Below are positions 1 through 13,625 of a DNA stretch of 64,000 nucleotides, piece after piece (position 1 is the first letter of the stretch; each line of letters opens with the position of its first letter). Below the pieces are notes generated by a model. That model did not search any database, had not been told where the DNA came from, and saw nothing but the letters and a program-made list of their open reading frames with translations. A program made the translations under genes and the position numbers. The stretch spans positions 85,264 to 149,263 of the forward strand of contig JAJEKB010021191.1 in NCBI GenBank assembly GCA_022393335.1, written 5' to 3'. This DNA is from Macrotrachela quadricornifera (lineage: Eukaryota; Rotifera; Eurotatoria; Philodinida; Philodinidae).

Positions 1-2843
1 CGTACTTTATTTTTACTTCGATCTATAAGTAGTGGAAATGCGATTGTATCAGCATATGGAACTAATTTTGAATATATCAATCCTTGGTACAATAACGAAG
101 TTTCCTATCCTAGTACTCAATCAATGATCTATGAGAATAATTGTTTATGTGGATTAAATGAAACTTGTATAATTCCAGGTATTTTTATTGATAACTCTTC
201 CAAATCTGAGTCAATAAAAGGTTTTAAAATGGGATGTACACCAGTTGAATCATTTCTTTCTTCAACTCTTGAATGTTTTTATGATTTGTTATGTATTCAA
301 TTGATACATATAATGACCAAGACTATTAATATAAATAATGATCGACCAGCTTTAAATGCCACGATAAGTCGATTTGCACCAAATATGACTGTGTTAAATC
401 TTGTTGATGATTTATTTATTGAACAATGGTTAACAATAAGAAATTATTCGTCATATTTTTCTCGATGTTCTCCAATTGAATGTTCATATAAATACATTGA
501 ACATATTGATCCTTTTTATACAATAACATATCTTCTTGGTGTATATACTGGTCTATCGATTATTCTAAAATGGATATGTCCAAGAATAATTTCTCTTCTC
601 TTTCATATTCAACAACGTCGAAAGAAAAAAATAAATTCAATTCAACCAATATTTATTGTTGAAACAGATAATAATAACATTAATCAAATGCAATTGACAT
701 CGAAATCTGTGACAAATCAGTATATTTATTTGATTTTAATTAAAATTTTCTTTAAATGAATTCTTTTTCTAGATCAAATTCGTTTTTCTCATTATTAATT
801 TATTTCATATTTGGTTTAATATTATTGATTATTGTATCAACATTCATTCTGTTTATATTAATTCATTTTATTCAAAAACAAGCAAATGATATTTCACATA
901 CAAGTATTGTATTCTTCACTCTTTTCTTTTGATAGTTAGATATGAAATAAGTGTCATAAAACATTATTGATCTATGAGACTAAATTCGACAGTTACTTTA
1001 TCTTGGAAAATATAGAATCTTTTTGTATAGATTATCTCTTTAAATCCAAAAGATTTTATGTGTTACTGATTAATATTCAAAATTTTGTTTTTTCATTTAT
1101 TATTCTAGGAATCAGCACATATTCGACAAGCAAGAACATTCTTTCAACGATGTCAATGTTACCTTCAACAGGTTCGTATATGATAAATCTAGTTTTGACT
1201 GAATTCTGTTAATGAAATAACTCAGACAGTCAATTCTCACTGCTGATAAACAATGAAAAAGATCTCTCGAACAATGAAGATTAGTAATTGTTTCTTTTTT
1301 CTCTTTAGAATCTCCTTGTCCAATAACATTTGAAACAATATCCTTCTACATAAATGATCCTAATTGGTTCGAGTCAGTCAATATCGGTGATTTTAATAAC
1401 GATAACATCACAGATGTTGTTGTTCTGACATCCAAATCTCTCGATGATTATTTCTATCTATACGTGATGCTTGGCAATGGTAGTGGTGGTTTTCAAGCAC
1501 AACCAGCATTATCAATAAATCACACTCTATAGTAGGTGTTTGAATAGCTATTTTTAAAAATGTAAAATAACACTTTATTTATTTTCCTAATGATTGAATA
1601 ATAATTTCGAAGATTTGAAATGTTCTATGTAGAAATGTCTACAGTGCATTTTCTAGTCCATGAAACATGAGAGCATGATTATCTATTATTGAGTAGTTTT
1701 GTATACAGGAAATGAAAAAAATTTCGAGAGAGCTCTATTACCTTGAACAATTTTACAGGAAAAAAAACTACGGATTGTGTTAGCACAAAAACCATTTTTT
1801 CGTACAGGAGATAGAGAGAGTCCTTAATAAAATGTAGTTTTGTTCTAAACATACTTCTGATCCAGATAAAATACATTACATTCGAAGAGAAGTAGCTTGA
1901 AAGTTTTTTCCATCGTGATGCATTAGCACGAATATCTTTTAAATGACAAAAGTTTACTTTATTTAGTGGTTGGCCTGCGCTTCTTGTTGGTGATTTCAAT
2001 AATGATATGCTATTGGATGTGATCGTGGTGGTTGGTAATATAAATACACATTTTGGAAATGGCGATGGAACTTTTGGTGAAAATAGAATGGCTCAGTTCG
2101 AAAGAAACGGCTTGCGTTTACCGATTTTTGTGGCTGATTTCAATAATGATGGTCGATTAGATCTACTTGGCACAAACTTTCAAGAGTTGAATCTATTTCT
2201 AGGCAGTGGTGATGGAAATTTTCAACGAATCACAGACATTATAAATGAAGCTGATTTCTCTACAATTTTAATGGCTATCGGAGATTTGAACAATGACAAT
2301 CAGCAAGATTTTATTATTGCTCAAACTTTTAGTGATATTGTAATTTTCCTTGGTAATGGCAATGGAACTTTTCAAATGGGAGGAATATTTTCGACCACTG
2401 ATAGCGGTCGTCCAGGTTCAATAGCTGTGAATGATTTGAATAATGATGATTCATTAGATATTGCTGTTCTTAATACTGATATCTTCAATGTAGATGTTCT
2501 ATTTGGGAATGGAGATGGTACTTTTCAATCACGACGAACATTTTTGAGTGAACCTGAGTCATCCCCTCTATTTATTGTTACTGGTGATATGAATAATGAT
2601 GGCAAAATCGATCTTCTTGTTCTAAATCAAGAAAGAGGCACTATATCCTTGCTGATCAATTCCAACAATGGCACTTTCGCACCGCCGATCGGAATTTCAA
2701 TTGAAGATTATCCGAGGACTGAAATAATCGCTATTCTAGACTTAAACAAAGACAACCTATTAGATATCTTATATGTCGACCCATATAGAAAAAAAATAAA
2801 TATGTTGTATAATTCATGTCAATGTTGTATACTCAACGGATGA
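1..2843 (+). CDS. membrane-anchored FG-GAP beta-propeller protein, 5' end outside the window
   Basis: The reading frame is open from base 1 and can be joined through five exons: 1-719, 773-903, 1109-1171, 1309-1531 and 1967-2843. All introns are GT-AG (53, 205, 137 and 435 bp) and the frame is kept throughout, giving 670 visible residues. Exon 1 carries a Cys-rich ectodomain (CLCG, STLECFYD, CSPIECSY) with many NxS/T sites and then a membrane segment near residues 175-200. Exon 2 adds a second hydrophobic helix. Exons 4-5 hold seven FG-GAP-type blades of the pattern DxNNDxxxD...LGNGxGxF (for example GDFNNDNITD, ADFNNDGRLD, GDMNNDGKID), the calcium-binding loop style of integrin alpha propellers. 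I infer a surface protein with an extracellular propeller; the ligand is unknown. The ectodomain resembles a family I recognise from bdelloids. The weakest part is the 435-bp last intron. Confidence 0.75.
1532..1966 (+). other. unusually long intron inside the FG-GAP gene
   Basis: The donor GTAGGT at 1532 and acceptor TTTAG ending at 1966 join blade 1 to blade 2 in frame through a split codon. Unspliced sequence has stop codons in the propeller frame at once. At 435 bp it is eight times longer than the 53-bp intron at 720-772, so an insertion that is now spliced out is possible. Confidence 0.6.
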
Positions 2844-5058
2844 AATCAAACATTATTCAATAGCTTATGAATTTTCTTCGAACTTCTTTCTTGGTAAAAC
2901 GATGAGATGTGATCAAAAAATGCTTTCTTTGTATTTTTCTGTTTAATATTTGCTTATTGTCTGTGTGTCACTCTTTTCAAATTTGTCAAAATAAATTTTC
3001 ATGAAACATTTCATTTTTTCCTTTTTGAAAAATATGTTTGATGTTTCTTGGATTATAATTATTTGAAAGTTATAGCTCTCTCGAAGTAGAACTATTTAAA
3101 AAGTTTAAAAAATGCGAGATGATTCATTTTTCATAGCATGCTTTGTAGAATGGTCAATGAATTATTTTGAAAAAGGTTTTTATTACATTCGGTTTCATCC
3201 CTGATTCTATACTAAAATGATACTCTGTTTTTAAAAATAGAGAATTCGAGACAAAAATACGTATAACATAATGTATACAATGAGTCTTTGTAACTATACT
3301 CGCATGAAGTATATGACATGACTAAGTCCCATATTTTACCTTTGTTTATTCTAAATCAAATGGCAATAAATCTTACAGGTATCCAAGAGCTTGTTTTGAA
3401 TGTTACCCTCATACACTATGTGTGTTTACACAATTGTGCAAGACCTAATTCTCTTCGATGAATTATTTTATCAACTCTTCCTTCTTCTTCAAAAATTATT
3501 CTGTTTCCCAACAGAATGTAGGAATATGATCTCAGATTTTATACCAAACTAAGAATATCTGGAAGTGCTTCATCTAGAAGATTTTCTAAAAAGTTTTGCA
3601 TGATTAATATTCAATTTGTGACCTATGTACCTTTTGTATTATCTTCACAAGATAGGCCAATGGTACAACTTGGATTTTTGTTTCTATATTCATACTATGA
3701 TTTTAGCAGCTGTTATGACTTGAGTGCAAGATTTGTGGAAAAGAAAAAGCAACATTCTGATCAAAAGATAAAATCATGGCCAATTCACTTTGATAATAGT
3801 ATAGAAATACAAAATTTTTCTTGCCAATATAATCAGCTTTGAAAGCTCTACAATATCTATAAGTTTCATTGAAATTCTAAGTAATCATCTTCAAAAACTA
3901 TAGAATATGATAAGCACTACATGACAGATAATTGTCTTTTCTTTCAACTGTGTCAAAAACGTTGATAAATCTGAACTAGCAGAGTTGTAGAAGAAGTGAA
4001 GATCCATCATTTATACTATATTAATGAGTCGAGCAATTTGGCTTTTTCAAGAAATTATGGGTCCAACATAGAGGTGATCTGAACCGGTTTTATGAGTACC
4101 AAGGCTCCAAATTTTTTTGAAACTTTCATTGTATTTAGTCAGGTTCAATGCGCCCGCCGACGACGAGTAGAACGATATCCTTGAATTAAAATTTTTATCT
4201 AGTTTTTGTGGAGAAATAGGACAAACTGTTAAAAAAATTGTTTTTAAGATTTAGGATGAAAAGTATTTTAACTACATCTCCATGAAAACAAAGGCTTTAG
4301 AAGAAAACTTTTTTATTAAAAAGTTCAGAATTAAGAACTGTGCACACGCTGAAAATTTCATTAAAATCGAAGATTAATTTTGTACGCGTAATTCTGATCC
4401 CATGGAAACGCTCTACTATTTTCCGAATTTACCGATACTTCTTCCATTATTCCATACTCCTCCGAGAATTCAACATCCGATTTTGATTCTATTTTGCCTC
4501 AGATTTGTGAATCCACATAATCATCTTCATCCGTAAGTTGTTTTTCGACGCTTGAAGATTCGAATTACATTCTGAGAAACCCATTATACAAACTGCTCAT
4601 ACCACTCTATGAGTTACCATTTTCCTCTGAATCTGTTTCTTCGAATAACATGTCAATTGTAAATTTTGAAAAAATGTGAGTTTAGTTTATTATGACTATC
4701 TCGATTAGAATGATGCATATTATATATATGTGTATGGACAAATTGAAGAAATCCGATATACCGCAAAAGAAAAGACAATTAGAAAAAAGCCAATGTAGTA
4801 CATTATATTGAAAAAATCCTGGTTACGAATTATTGATACTTTCAAGAAATTGAAAATATCAATGAATGCATTTATGGAGTCTGAACGTACATGAAAATTG
4901 ATATGTCGAATCTATTTTCCTCGAAAAATCGAATTGCCATGAAAGAGTTAAACGTGTTTTGTTCGACTAACTATTAATTTTATTAGTGTCATTAAAAAGA
5001 AACTCAGCGTAGATTTGTATAGTTTAATAAAATAGAGGTTTATATTGATATGATGATT
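2844..5058. other. intergenic, convergent gene ends
   Basis: This 2.2-kb stretch lies between the ends of two convergent genes. It is AT-rich with frequent stops in all frames. The 80-residue open frame at 3600-3842 has no recognisable content. I see no RNA gene or transposon end here. Confidence 0.5.
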
Positions 5059-6576
5059 CTATATATTGTATCGATATTTGATAGGTACATCGTACTTAGG
5101 GGGTGCAACACCTATACCTATGAGTTGGATTTTTTGTGGTGGAAACACTTGTGTATTCAAAATTTTGTATTCCATAAATCTTAATATCATAACGATGCAA
5201 ATTTTGATAACATATTTTACAAAAAATCGTCCTGGACATATACTCTTACCACCTCCGAAAGGCATAAAACCTGAAACATTCTCAGCGTTCTTGTGAACAA
5301 AACGATCAAAAATAAACTTGTTCGGTTCTGGAAATAAATTTCCATCAAAATGATTGATAACACCAAAGAAAGCAAAACTGTCATTAGGTTTGGCATTTAA
5401 TGTACGTCCATCTCTTAAAATTATTTGAGTTTCTCGATAACACTTTCTGAACATTAAAGTTCCCCCAGTTAACCGTAATGTTTCATTTATTGCACTTTCC
5501 AAATAGATACATGCATTTAATTGTTCAAGAGACCAAGTATCTGCAATTGATTTGTTGATATTGTCATCTAGGGAAAAAAATGGTAAATGTGTGTCTATCT
5601 CTTGTTTAATAGTTTCAAGGGCTTTTGCGTCTTGTATAATATATAATAGGCACCAAAACATAGCTGGAATAGTATTACCTAATGATCCATAGAAAAGTGC
5701 CGTTTGTAGACCATTATGATCTTTTTCTGAAAGCCAATCTGAATAACTAAGATAAATCTCTGTTCGATCTCGTATAAAATCAGATTCGTGCGGGGCGCTT
5801 CGATTTTTAGACCATGAATTGTTTAGATCAGAGCGTGCTTTTGATGCTACAGGAAAAAAATATGAATATATCCATCGAGGAAAAGGCATACCAAAATAAA
5901 GAAAGTTTTCGTGAAGCAAACGATAATTATTCTCAATAGAAGATAGATCAATATCTCCATACAATGTAAGAGTTGAAGGTTTGAAGAGCATATTATGACT
6001 AAATTCCAATAATCCACTTTTTATCCATTTTGATAGGATATTATTATTTTTTAATGTCGTTTTTTCAGATCTCATTAATTCGCATATTCGACGAATAAAC
6101 TCGGTAACGATCGGACGAAGTCCATCGCGATTTCTCAAATGTTGAACAAATAATCGATGATTATCTGCGACCAATTCCGGATGATCTGAAACAATAATTA
6201 TTTGTGTATATATTCACTTAAGGTATTTATATTTACCTTGACTATTAACAGAGTAATCGAATATTTGGCCACCAATATCAGTTCCGGGAAAGGAGAATGA
6301 TGAACTTCGTAAGATGGTTGTCCAATCGATTGGAGAAAGTATGAATATATGATATTGATTAAATAGTTTGATTGAGAAAGATTCACCATATCGTTGGCGG
6401 CATTCCATCAAAAAATTTTTTCGGTCACTCAAGAATGAAAATAAATGACCAAATATAGGATAACTACCATGTGTGGCATAAGGAATCGACGAATTTTGAC
6501 CTTTATTGGATTGAAACAAGTAAGCCCCAAGAGCACTTAGGGCAATCAAAATGAGGCCAACAGTCAAAATATCCAT
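5059..6576 (-). CDS. cytochrome P450, CYP7/CYP8-like (clan 7)
   Basis: There are two exons, 6576-6237 and 6185-5059, around a 51-bp GT-AG intron (GTAAAT...TTTCAG). The join is in frame and gives 488 residues, a normal P450 length. The first ATG precedes an N-terminal membrane anchor (residues 4-22), as in microsomal P450s. The I-helix reads GSLGNTIPA (from about 280), lacking the usual AGxxT and like the CYP7/CYP8 families. The ExxR of the K-helix is ETLR (348-351). The haem loop is FMPFGGGKSICPGRFF with the thiolate Cys at about 430. Known clan-7 members hydroxylate sterols or isomerise prostaglandin endoperoxides; the substrate here cannot be read from sequence. All key residues are present, so the gene looks functional. 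Confidence 0.9.
6186..6236 (-). other. 51-bp intron of the P450 gene
   Basis: On the minus strand the exon ends with a lone G, followed by GTAAAT, and the intron ends TTTCAG. Splicing restores an Asp codon and the sequence SQDHPELVADNH. The very short length is typical of compact invertebrate introns. Confidence 0.85.
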
Positions 6577-6650
6577 TATTGTGCAACTATAACAATATAA
6601 CGTCTAAAAATCGAATATACTCTGTAGAAAACCTATTACAAATATAAATT

Positions 6651-6960
6651 GATTTCGTTTATGAAAAATGTCAGCTAAAATAAGTTTAACAATTCTTTTA
6701 GTACTCCTAAATATTCCAATTTTGAGGAATGTGATCACGATTTTTAACTTATCTCATTTTTGGCTTGATCATTTGAGGTCAGAAACATCTTATTTGATAG
6801 CGAACAATATAGACTGAATCTTATTCTGTTAAATGAAACACCCATGTGATACAGAAAACGCTCTAAATAGAAAATCTATCATCGAAGTCTTTCAAAGATG
6901 ATGATATTTTCGGCTTTTCTTCTTTGATGCACGTGATGCTAGAGTTCTTATTTTATTAGA
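6651..6960 (+). pseudogene. decayed inverted copy of the fragment at 7992-8248
   Basis: From 6661 the plus strand starts ATGTCAGCTAAAATAAG and matches the reverse complement of 8238 downward. The match is about 90% over 50 bp, then broken by about 85 extra bases (6712-6796), then resumes as GATAGCGAACAAT at 6797. A weaker match continues to about 6950. This copy has stops and the insertion, so it is not coding. It forms the left arm of an inverted pair 1.2-1.6 kb apart. Confidence 0.6.
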
Positions 6961-7991
6961 GATAGATCGTGTTAACACGATACTGTGATCTTTCCAGTGA
7001 TTTATCTAAGTTTTTTTTTCGGATGAGTTATATCCGATTTTTATAGAATGAACTCTATTTTTCACATGGGTAGACTAAAATTTTAGATAGACACCACCCA
7101 TTCAACTTATTCAGTAGATAAACTACTAAATCTATCCTATGTAGCTGCTTTAGGTATTATCCCTCACATCCATACAATTTGTTTTTTGATATCAATAAAA
7201 TGAATTTCAAATTTATGTTCAGCATATAAAACTACGTTAGAAAAGTTATTTGAAAATGTTTTTTCATTTACGTCTAGCATAATGGAAAGGGTTTATGCTC
7301 TCCTTTGGATATATGAGTCATAGCGGCAACTATATTTGAATATTTACTCAGCAATGTTAGCAACGATCTTAATTAAGTTTTTTACTATTCAACAGTTTCA
7401 TTAACGGCTACAAAATTATATACTTTTCATACTACAAAATCACGAATGACTGAACATATGCCTTGAAGTCTATCTGTATCCATTCTTCAGTAGTTTTCAT
7501 GAGTTTTTCAGTTCGAAAACCGCAGCTTTAATGAAAGCTAATAATGTATTTGCAATCATCATCATAATATGACTTCTGCCTCGAGACTTCGAAAAAAATG
7601 TCATAAAAGTTAACGATAAAACTATAATTTTACAAAAGATTATATTTTCATCAACTCTTGTAAGGGGAAGGGGAGTTGTTTTTTCAAAAAAAATAAAAGT
7701 TCTTAACAATTTGCAACATATTTAAATCAGAAATATACTTATTCACCACTCCGTGATCTGAACATATGTTAGGTATCGATGTTATCAGTGTCTGGAAAAT
7801 GTACAATTTTGCAACTATAAGAAAGAATTATTATATGGTAAGAACTCGAACTGGATAGCTATCACCATAAGTGAAAAATCTTTCTAAAATAAATTTTTTC
7901 ACCTAGTTATAAATGTGCTGAACACGAATGTGAATTCTATTCAAATGATTTTTAAGAAAAATGTATCAGTTTGGGAAGGTACCATTCATAG

Positions 7992-8433
7992 TCACGAGGG
8001 GGAACAAGCATCAGTGTGATATAGGAAGTACTTTAGACCTGTGTAAATCAAGAGTGAAAAGCTGACAATATCACCATCTTTGAAAGGCTTATATAAAAGA
8101 TTCTGAATAATTTTATACTTACTGTGTTTTTCGTACCGCATGAATGCGTCATCTAACAGAATAAGATTCAGTCTACATTGTTCGCTATCATTTAGGAGTA
8201 CTAGAAGGATTGTTAAACTTATTTTAGCTGACATTTTTCATAGACAAAATCAGATGACGTAAGATTTTTGATTTAACAGTTTTTTGACTTGATCTATTAT
8301 TCGGAACAATTAAATCGAAAAAAACATTCTCCAACGACCTTGAAATATCGTCGAGTAATCCTCTAGCAAATTTTTTACCTATATTTATACTAGTATGTAA
8401 TAAAAAATATACTAATACTGAAAAAAAAGGCAT
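7992..8433 (-). pseudogene. unidentified coding remnant with a Walker-B-like motif
   Basis: Two overlapping minus-strand frames (8433-8224 and 8234-7992) appear to be one coding region broken by a frameshift near 8230. The downstream part contains LNLILLDDAFMRYEKHSKYK, which resembles the Walker B/D-loop stretch of SMC/ABC-type ATPases (hydrophobic strand, then DD). There is no P-loop nearby. The family assignment is a guess; the sequence supports only a broken coding fragment duplicated in inverted orientation at 6651-6960. Confidence 0.35.
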
Positions 8434-11400
8434 GAAAAATTACTAAATAAAAGAATACTACTTTTCATTTGGACACGTCTGATTATATCATCTGAGCGAA
8501 GCATTGGCATTGTTTATTATGATGTGTATGCTTCTCTTAATTAAACAAGTAAGCAAACAAAAGAAATACTTCAAAAGCTGGTTTTGTATATATTGATTAT
8601 ATGAAATTTATATTGCTTCCAATTCTGTCCTTTCAAATCTTCTGAAAATATGATAATTATACAAAGAAAATGGAGTGTTGCCTAGCCAGACAAGTAACAA
8701 AAAAAAAAAAAACTTTTCAATGTTGAAGAATGAAATTTTAATTTTGTTAGATGCTATACACAGGACTATTCTTTTTCGAGGATGAGGGTGTCAATATGAG
8801 AACAGCTACTATAATCTACATTTTACTTTATCTATAAAGTTCTTAAATTGATAATGGTATACCTATGTCTCTTTTTAATTATATCCTAAAAATTCTAAAA
8901 TTGTTAAATTGATTAGATCTATCTATTTTCAATTTTAGTTTCACACAACACTCAAGTTGTAGAATTTATTTATACAAAAGAAAATATTATTATTTATTTG
9001 CCAATGATTGTTTGCTTTTGTTGATAAACCTACGTTGGATCTACAATCATCTCTTGTAATCAAACTATTGTATTGTCTAATGATCAATGGATAGCTATGT
9101 TTAAAACTATATAATAAGGTCACTTGCTTGATCGATTGATTGTGAAGTATTAGTTATAGTAAATTGAAAATATCTAAATTCATTGAATCCAATATTTATA
9201 TTGGTTAAAGTCTAGTCAGTCGAATTAACTAAACTATTGTTACAAACCATAGAGTCATTTGGTGTTTTAAAAATAATTGATAGATATTTATGAATATTAG
9301 GATTCGTTGTCCTTGACGCCTCATTTCAATGAAGAATAACATATACTGCATATTGTTCAGTTAGATTTACATATTTATAGTCTCCAAACATTTATTAACC
9401 CTTTCACGGCGATGGAGTCTACAGTAGTGGCGTAGCCAGAAAAAAATTACAAGAGGGACAATGCCCTCTTACGAATTTTCCAGTAAATGAAAACTTTATT
9501 ATACAATCGGAAATGCCCAAAAGTAACACAGATAAGAGGCGCAAAATAACAGTATTCAATCAATCATTCCACATAACAAGTAGCAAATTTTCTAGTAGAT
9601 CGCAGTCTAAAAAGATCTGGTTGTTTCGAATTGAAGTTCATGTAAATATGTTGCTGTTCGAAAAGTTCCATGTATCAATACGAGGGCAAATATTTTTCGC
9701 AGAACGAAAACTTTCGTGAAGTCCGGATGGTATTTCTACTTTTGTAAGCTTTTCCATGCAGACAAAGAACTCAAAAAGGACAAATTATATGAATAAATGG
9801 AACAAACTATTCATCTTTTCTCTTTTTCACATCGACTTTGATCAGATTTTCGCACAAGATTCTAGTGTTTTGATAGAAATTTCCGTACAGGATGCATGAG
9901 AATGTTACTAGAAACTTCTTTTTTTTGAAAATTTCATCAAAACGGATTTCGACAAAGAATGTTGAATATTTTATCCATTTATTCATAAAATTCGTACGTT
10001 TTTTGCGATTCCTGTGAGCCTAAATTTCGGAGATAAGTAACACTGTATGAAACTTGCAGAGCTTTTCAATGGTTTTGCCGCCGAAGACAGTCACTTCAAC
10101 GACAGTTTTCTAAAACTGAAGCTTTTTAAAAAGGAAAAATGCTTGGCAATTAACTCATAAAAGCTATCTTATTATAAATATTCAAAATTATTATTTACCG
10201 ATTTCGATCTGGTGAAAAACTTAGTATCTTTTATAAGCAAACTACCGAAAATTTTGGATAATTCGAAAATACCAAAATCATCCATTCTGTAAAGCTAATG
10301 GAATTACTTATGGAGCACCCATAATAAAAGCTGAGTTTTCTTCATTCAGACATTCAGTTTTCGTTGAAAAATGTTTGTTGTTATGGGATCAAAGATTTTT
10401 AACCTTGTCTCGTACCATAAGATCCCTTCCAAAACAAACTCTGCAGCTTTCCATTTGCAACAATTTTGCCGCACTATCGGTGGCTGTTGGAAAATAAAGC
10501 TTATTTTTCCTCTGTCGAGTAAACGCACATTTTTCTTAAAACTACCATCGTAACATCTTTTAATGACAACATGGAAGAGTTTAATATTTTCCTATTAAAA
10601 ATTTACAGGGGAGGGGGGGGGGCATTACATAATTATAAAAAGATGAAATGAGGAAGAGCGAATTCATCTTGTAGCAGAAAAATATTGTTTTCATGTGGTC
10701 GAAATTTGGTCACTCAAAATTTTGTCTAACTTGAAAAACAAAAACCGCGACTATAGAATAAGCGGCCTTGTAGATATTGTAGAGCTTCTCGCACTGCATT
10801 GTATGGTATAATTCGTTGAAAAAAGTTCTCAGAAGTTTTCTATCTAACTTATATCAATATTAAAAATGTCGCGAACTTTTTGCCCTTATTTTATTTGTAT
10901 GAAAAGAAATTTTGAATAAAATTCTATTATTAACCAAAAAATCAGCCCATTTGATTAGACCGCCATGGGGATATTTAAATTTTTTATCGCCATGCTATTT
11001 ATAGCCCACCTTGTATACATATTTCTTTTTTTCTAACACCGAGCAAAGAATTGAAAGAAAAGACAAAACTACATAGTGTATCTTGATGAAAAAATGTGTG
11101 TGAATATTATTTATCCATATCTATCTCATCCACATGTGTATGAAATAACACGGTTGATTGATTTACGTAGATAAATATTACTTGAAAAAAACCAAGTAAC
11201 TTCAATGAATATATATAAGTAAGGTAGGTTGTGTCTAACATACATAAAAACAATTTCAACATATTCTATTGTTAATTTTCATTGTAAATCTATTTAATTA
11301 TCCATATTATCGATTTTTCTATGCAATGCGATACTTCAGACATACTAAGTATTGATTTCAGAATTTAAAATACATGTTTATATCACGTTGTAGAGTAAAT

Positions 11401-13472
11401 GTCAAAATACTAAGAAATATACTTTATTATTTTGAAGATTGTTTCTTTATATTTGTGAAAGATATATACTGAGTATTAATTTCAGTTTTCTACATTACAA
11501 TATATTTTATTTTCCTTTGAACCCATTTATGCATTATAATGTGAAGCTCCAATATGTACTATCAAATATTGTTTAAATTGATTTGTATAACTTTTGTATG
11601 AAACTGAAGAAATTTTTTCCTTTTTATCTAGATGAAGTTATTCTCAAAATAATGTGATCAATATTGGTATAATAGTATTACGAAAAGATTTTGCTTCAAG
11701 ACTGTCACCTATTGAAAATCAATCTTAGCTCAGGTACATGTTACAAAAATGAAATTTTCAGAGTTTGCTGACACTGACGTGAGGAGGATGTGGTAAAATT
11801 TTCAGCTCGATATTCTGACGTTTGACAGAGATATGAAGTAAACAAGAATCAAAAAATAGATCATCTCATCTCTAAAATATCTTTATGGATCATCATTATA
11901 TAAAAATATACTTTTTTTTCTGTTTAAAAGCTTGTCTCCAGGACTAGCCTTTTTTAAAATTCTTACTTTTTGAGATAAGAAAAGTTGGGGGGATGGTGCC
12001 AAGTTGAACGGCTGAAAAAACTCTAAAAAATGGTGTCTTTTCTCCGTAGAGACCGCTTCTCATATAATAATAAACATGCTTATTTTAAGGAGGGAGCTAA
12101 GAAGTAGGTTAACTCAAAACACGAGTTTTCAAATTAAAAAAAACATTTGACATTATATTGTACTGGGACAGAATGGCGTTGGAGATATTCCATCGAATCT
12201 ATATTCTGAGAAAGAACCAAATTGTTTTTTTTTGACTTTTCAAAATACCGATTATGTTTTGAATAGAAGAATATAGATATCTTGAAACATTTTTGTGAAG
12301 ATTAAAATATCGAGAAAAATTTTTATCGTTTATGGACGACGAAACAACGGGTTACTTTATCATGCATTTATCTCAATTTTGATTTTTCTGACAAAAATTG
12401 ACTTATATAAAGGGAAGGGGGTCTCCTTAAATTTCAATGAGTTATTCATGAAATATCACTGAACAACTAGTAGACAGTAGTTGACTTTTGATAGTGATTC
12501 CGATTCCACACTTTTTTCTCAAAACTATTGCATACTGAGCAGAATAAATGCAACGCTATTGTAAAAATCTAATTTTGGCATGATTGTTGTTTAAATAACA
12601 GAGCAATAGGTTGAATATTATGAGTACGAAAAAAGAAACTGGTACATTTCTGGTGGAAAAATTAGAAATAGATAAAAATTCTTGTTTTTTCGAATCGAAA
12701 CTATATAAGAATCTTCATTTTGTAGTTCAGAATAGAGATCGAAATTGCTCATCTCTAGAAAAAACATCTAGAACATCGAAATGAATTTTCTTCTCAACCA
12801 TCGAATGATAGATTTTGTTTCGTTTAATAACGAGCCAGCAAATCTTTTGGATTCACCCTACTTGTGATTATAAAGTGAGCTATCTAAATAATTAAGTCAG
12901 ACTGATTCATTTTAGTTTCATGCCAATATCTGTTCTATAATATCATTGTTATATTATCTAATATGATCATTATTCTTTTGAGTATTAACTCTTTTATAAA
13001 TATAAATATTATTCAAAAATGAAAATATTATGTTTGACAAGAAAACCAAGGATTGAACTCAAACAGTAATATTACCTCTTTTTTTAACTGACATCGTTAT
13101 TAATGACATTTACCTTTTAATTTTTCACTGTTTTTAAAGGCGTTCATTTGATTTTGCTCTTAATAAATTTATGATAGGTTTAAGCCAAAAAAAAAGTATG
13201 AGTTGTATTTGCATAGTTGCTGGAGAAAAATGAAGAATCAACATGCAAGCAATTCATTACCTTGTATGAAATATAAAAAAATGAAATCTGTAATTGCCTC
13301 TATAAGGCCTTCAGATGTCACGATTTATCTAACACATTTGCATTTCTGCATATGAAGAAAAAAATTGCGTCATCAAAATAAATTTTATAATACAACTTAT
13401 ATAAACGAACATCTAAAAAGAAACAAACTATTTTAGACAGCGCACATATACAATTCAAAGAAAGCAACATCA
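8434..13472. other. gene-poor AT-rich region
   Basis: I found no gene in these 5 kb. Notable small features are a run of about 15 A at 8698, a sequence GTGGCGTAGCCAG at 9430 that resembles one end of an hAT element without a matching other end, and a run of ten G at 10613-10622. Open frames of 60-68 residues (9513, 10346, 10371) overlap on opposite strands and show no motifs. Confidence 0.5.
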
Positions 13473-13625
13473 ATGTCGAACAAAATGACTTTATCATTTC
13501 ATACACTACCGGTCGAATTGGTTTATAGAATTCTCGACCATTTAGATGAACTAACAATTCTACTGTCATGCCGTAATGTCTGCAGAAGACTGAATGGCAT
13601 TACAGACACATACCATCGATACCAG
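13473..13625 (+). CDS. F-box domain protein, N-terminal exon or truncated gene
   Basis: The 51-residue exon reads as an F-box: LPVELVYRILDHLDELTILL is followed by SCRNVCRRLNGITDTYHRYQ, matching the LPxELxxxIxxxL...CRxVCxRL pattern that binds Skp1 in SCF ubiquitin ligases. It ends at CAG|GTAATC, a plausible donor. I could not find a following exon with leucine-rich or NHL repeats; the frame after each nearby AG stops quickly. So this is either the first exon of a gene with a distant second exon or a truncated copy. The start at 13473 is chosen because the F-box follows ten residues later. Confidence 0.5.

Noticed and set aside
967..1212. 81-residue open frame
   Set aside because: It spans intron and exon 3 of the FG-GAP gene; only 1109-1171 is coding, in the same frame.
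9430..9480. hAT-like end GTGGCGTAGCCAG
   Set aside because: No inverted partner or 8-bp duplication was found within several kb, so no element is called.
13318..13569. 83-residue minus-strand frame
   Set aside because: It overlaps the F-box exon on the opposite strand and has no motif.
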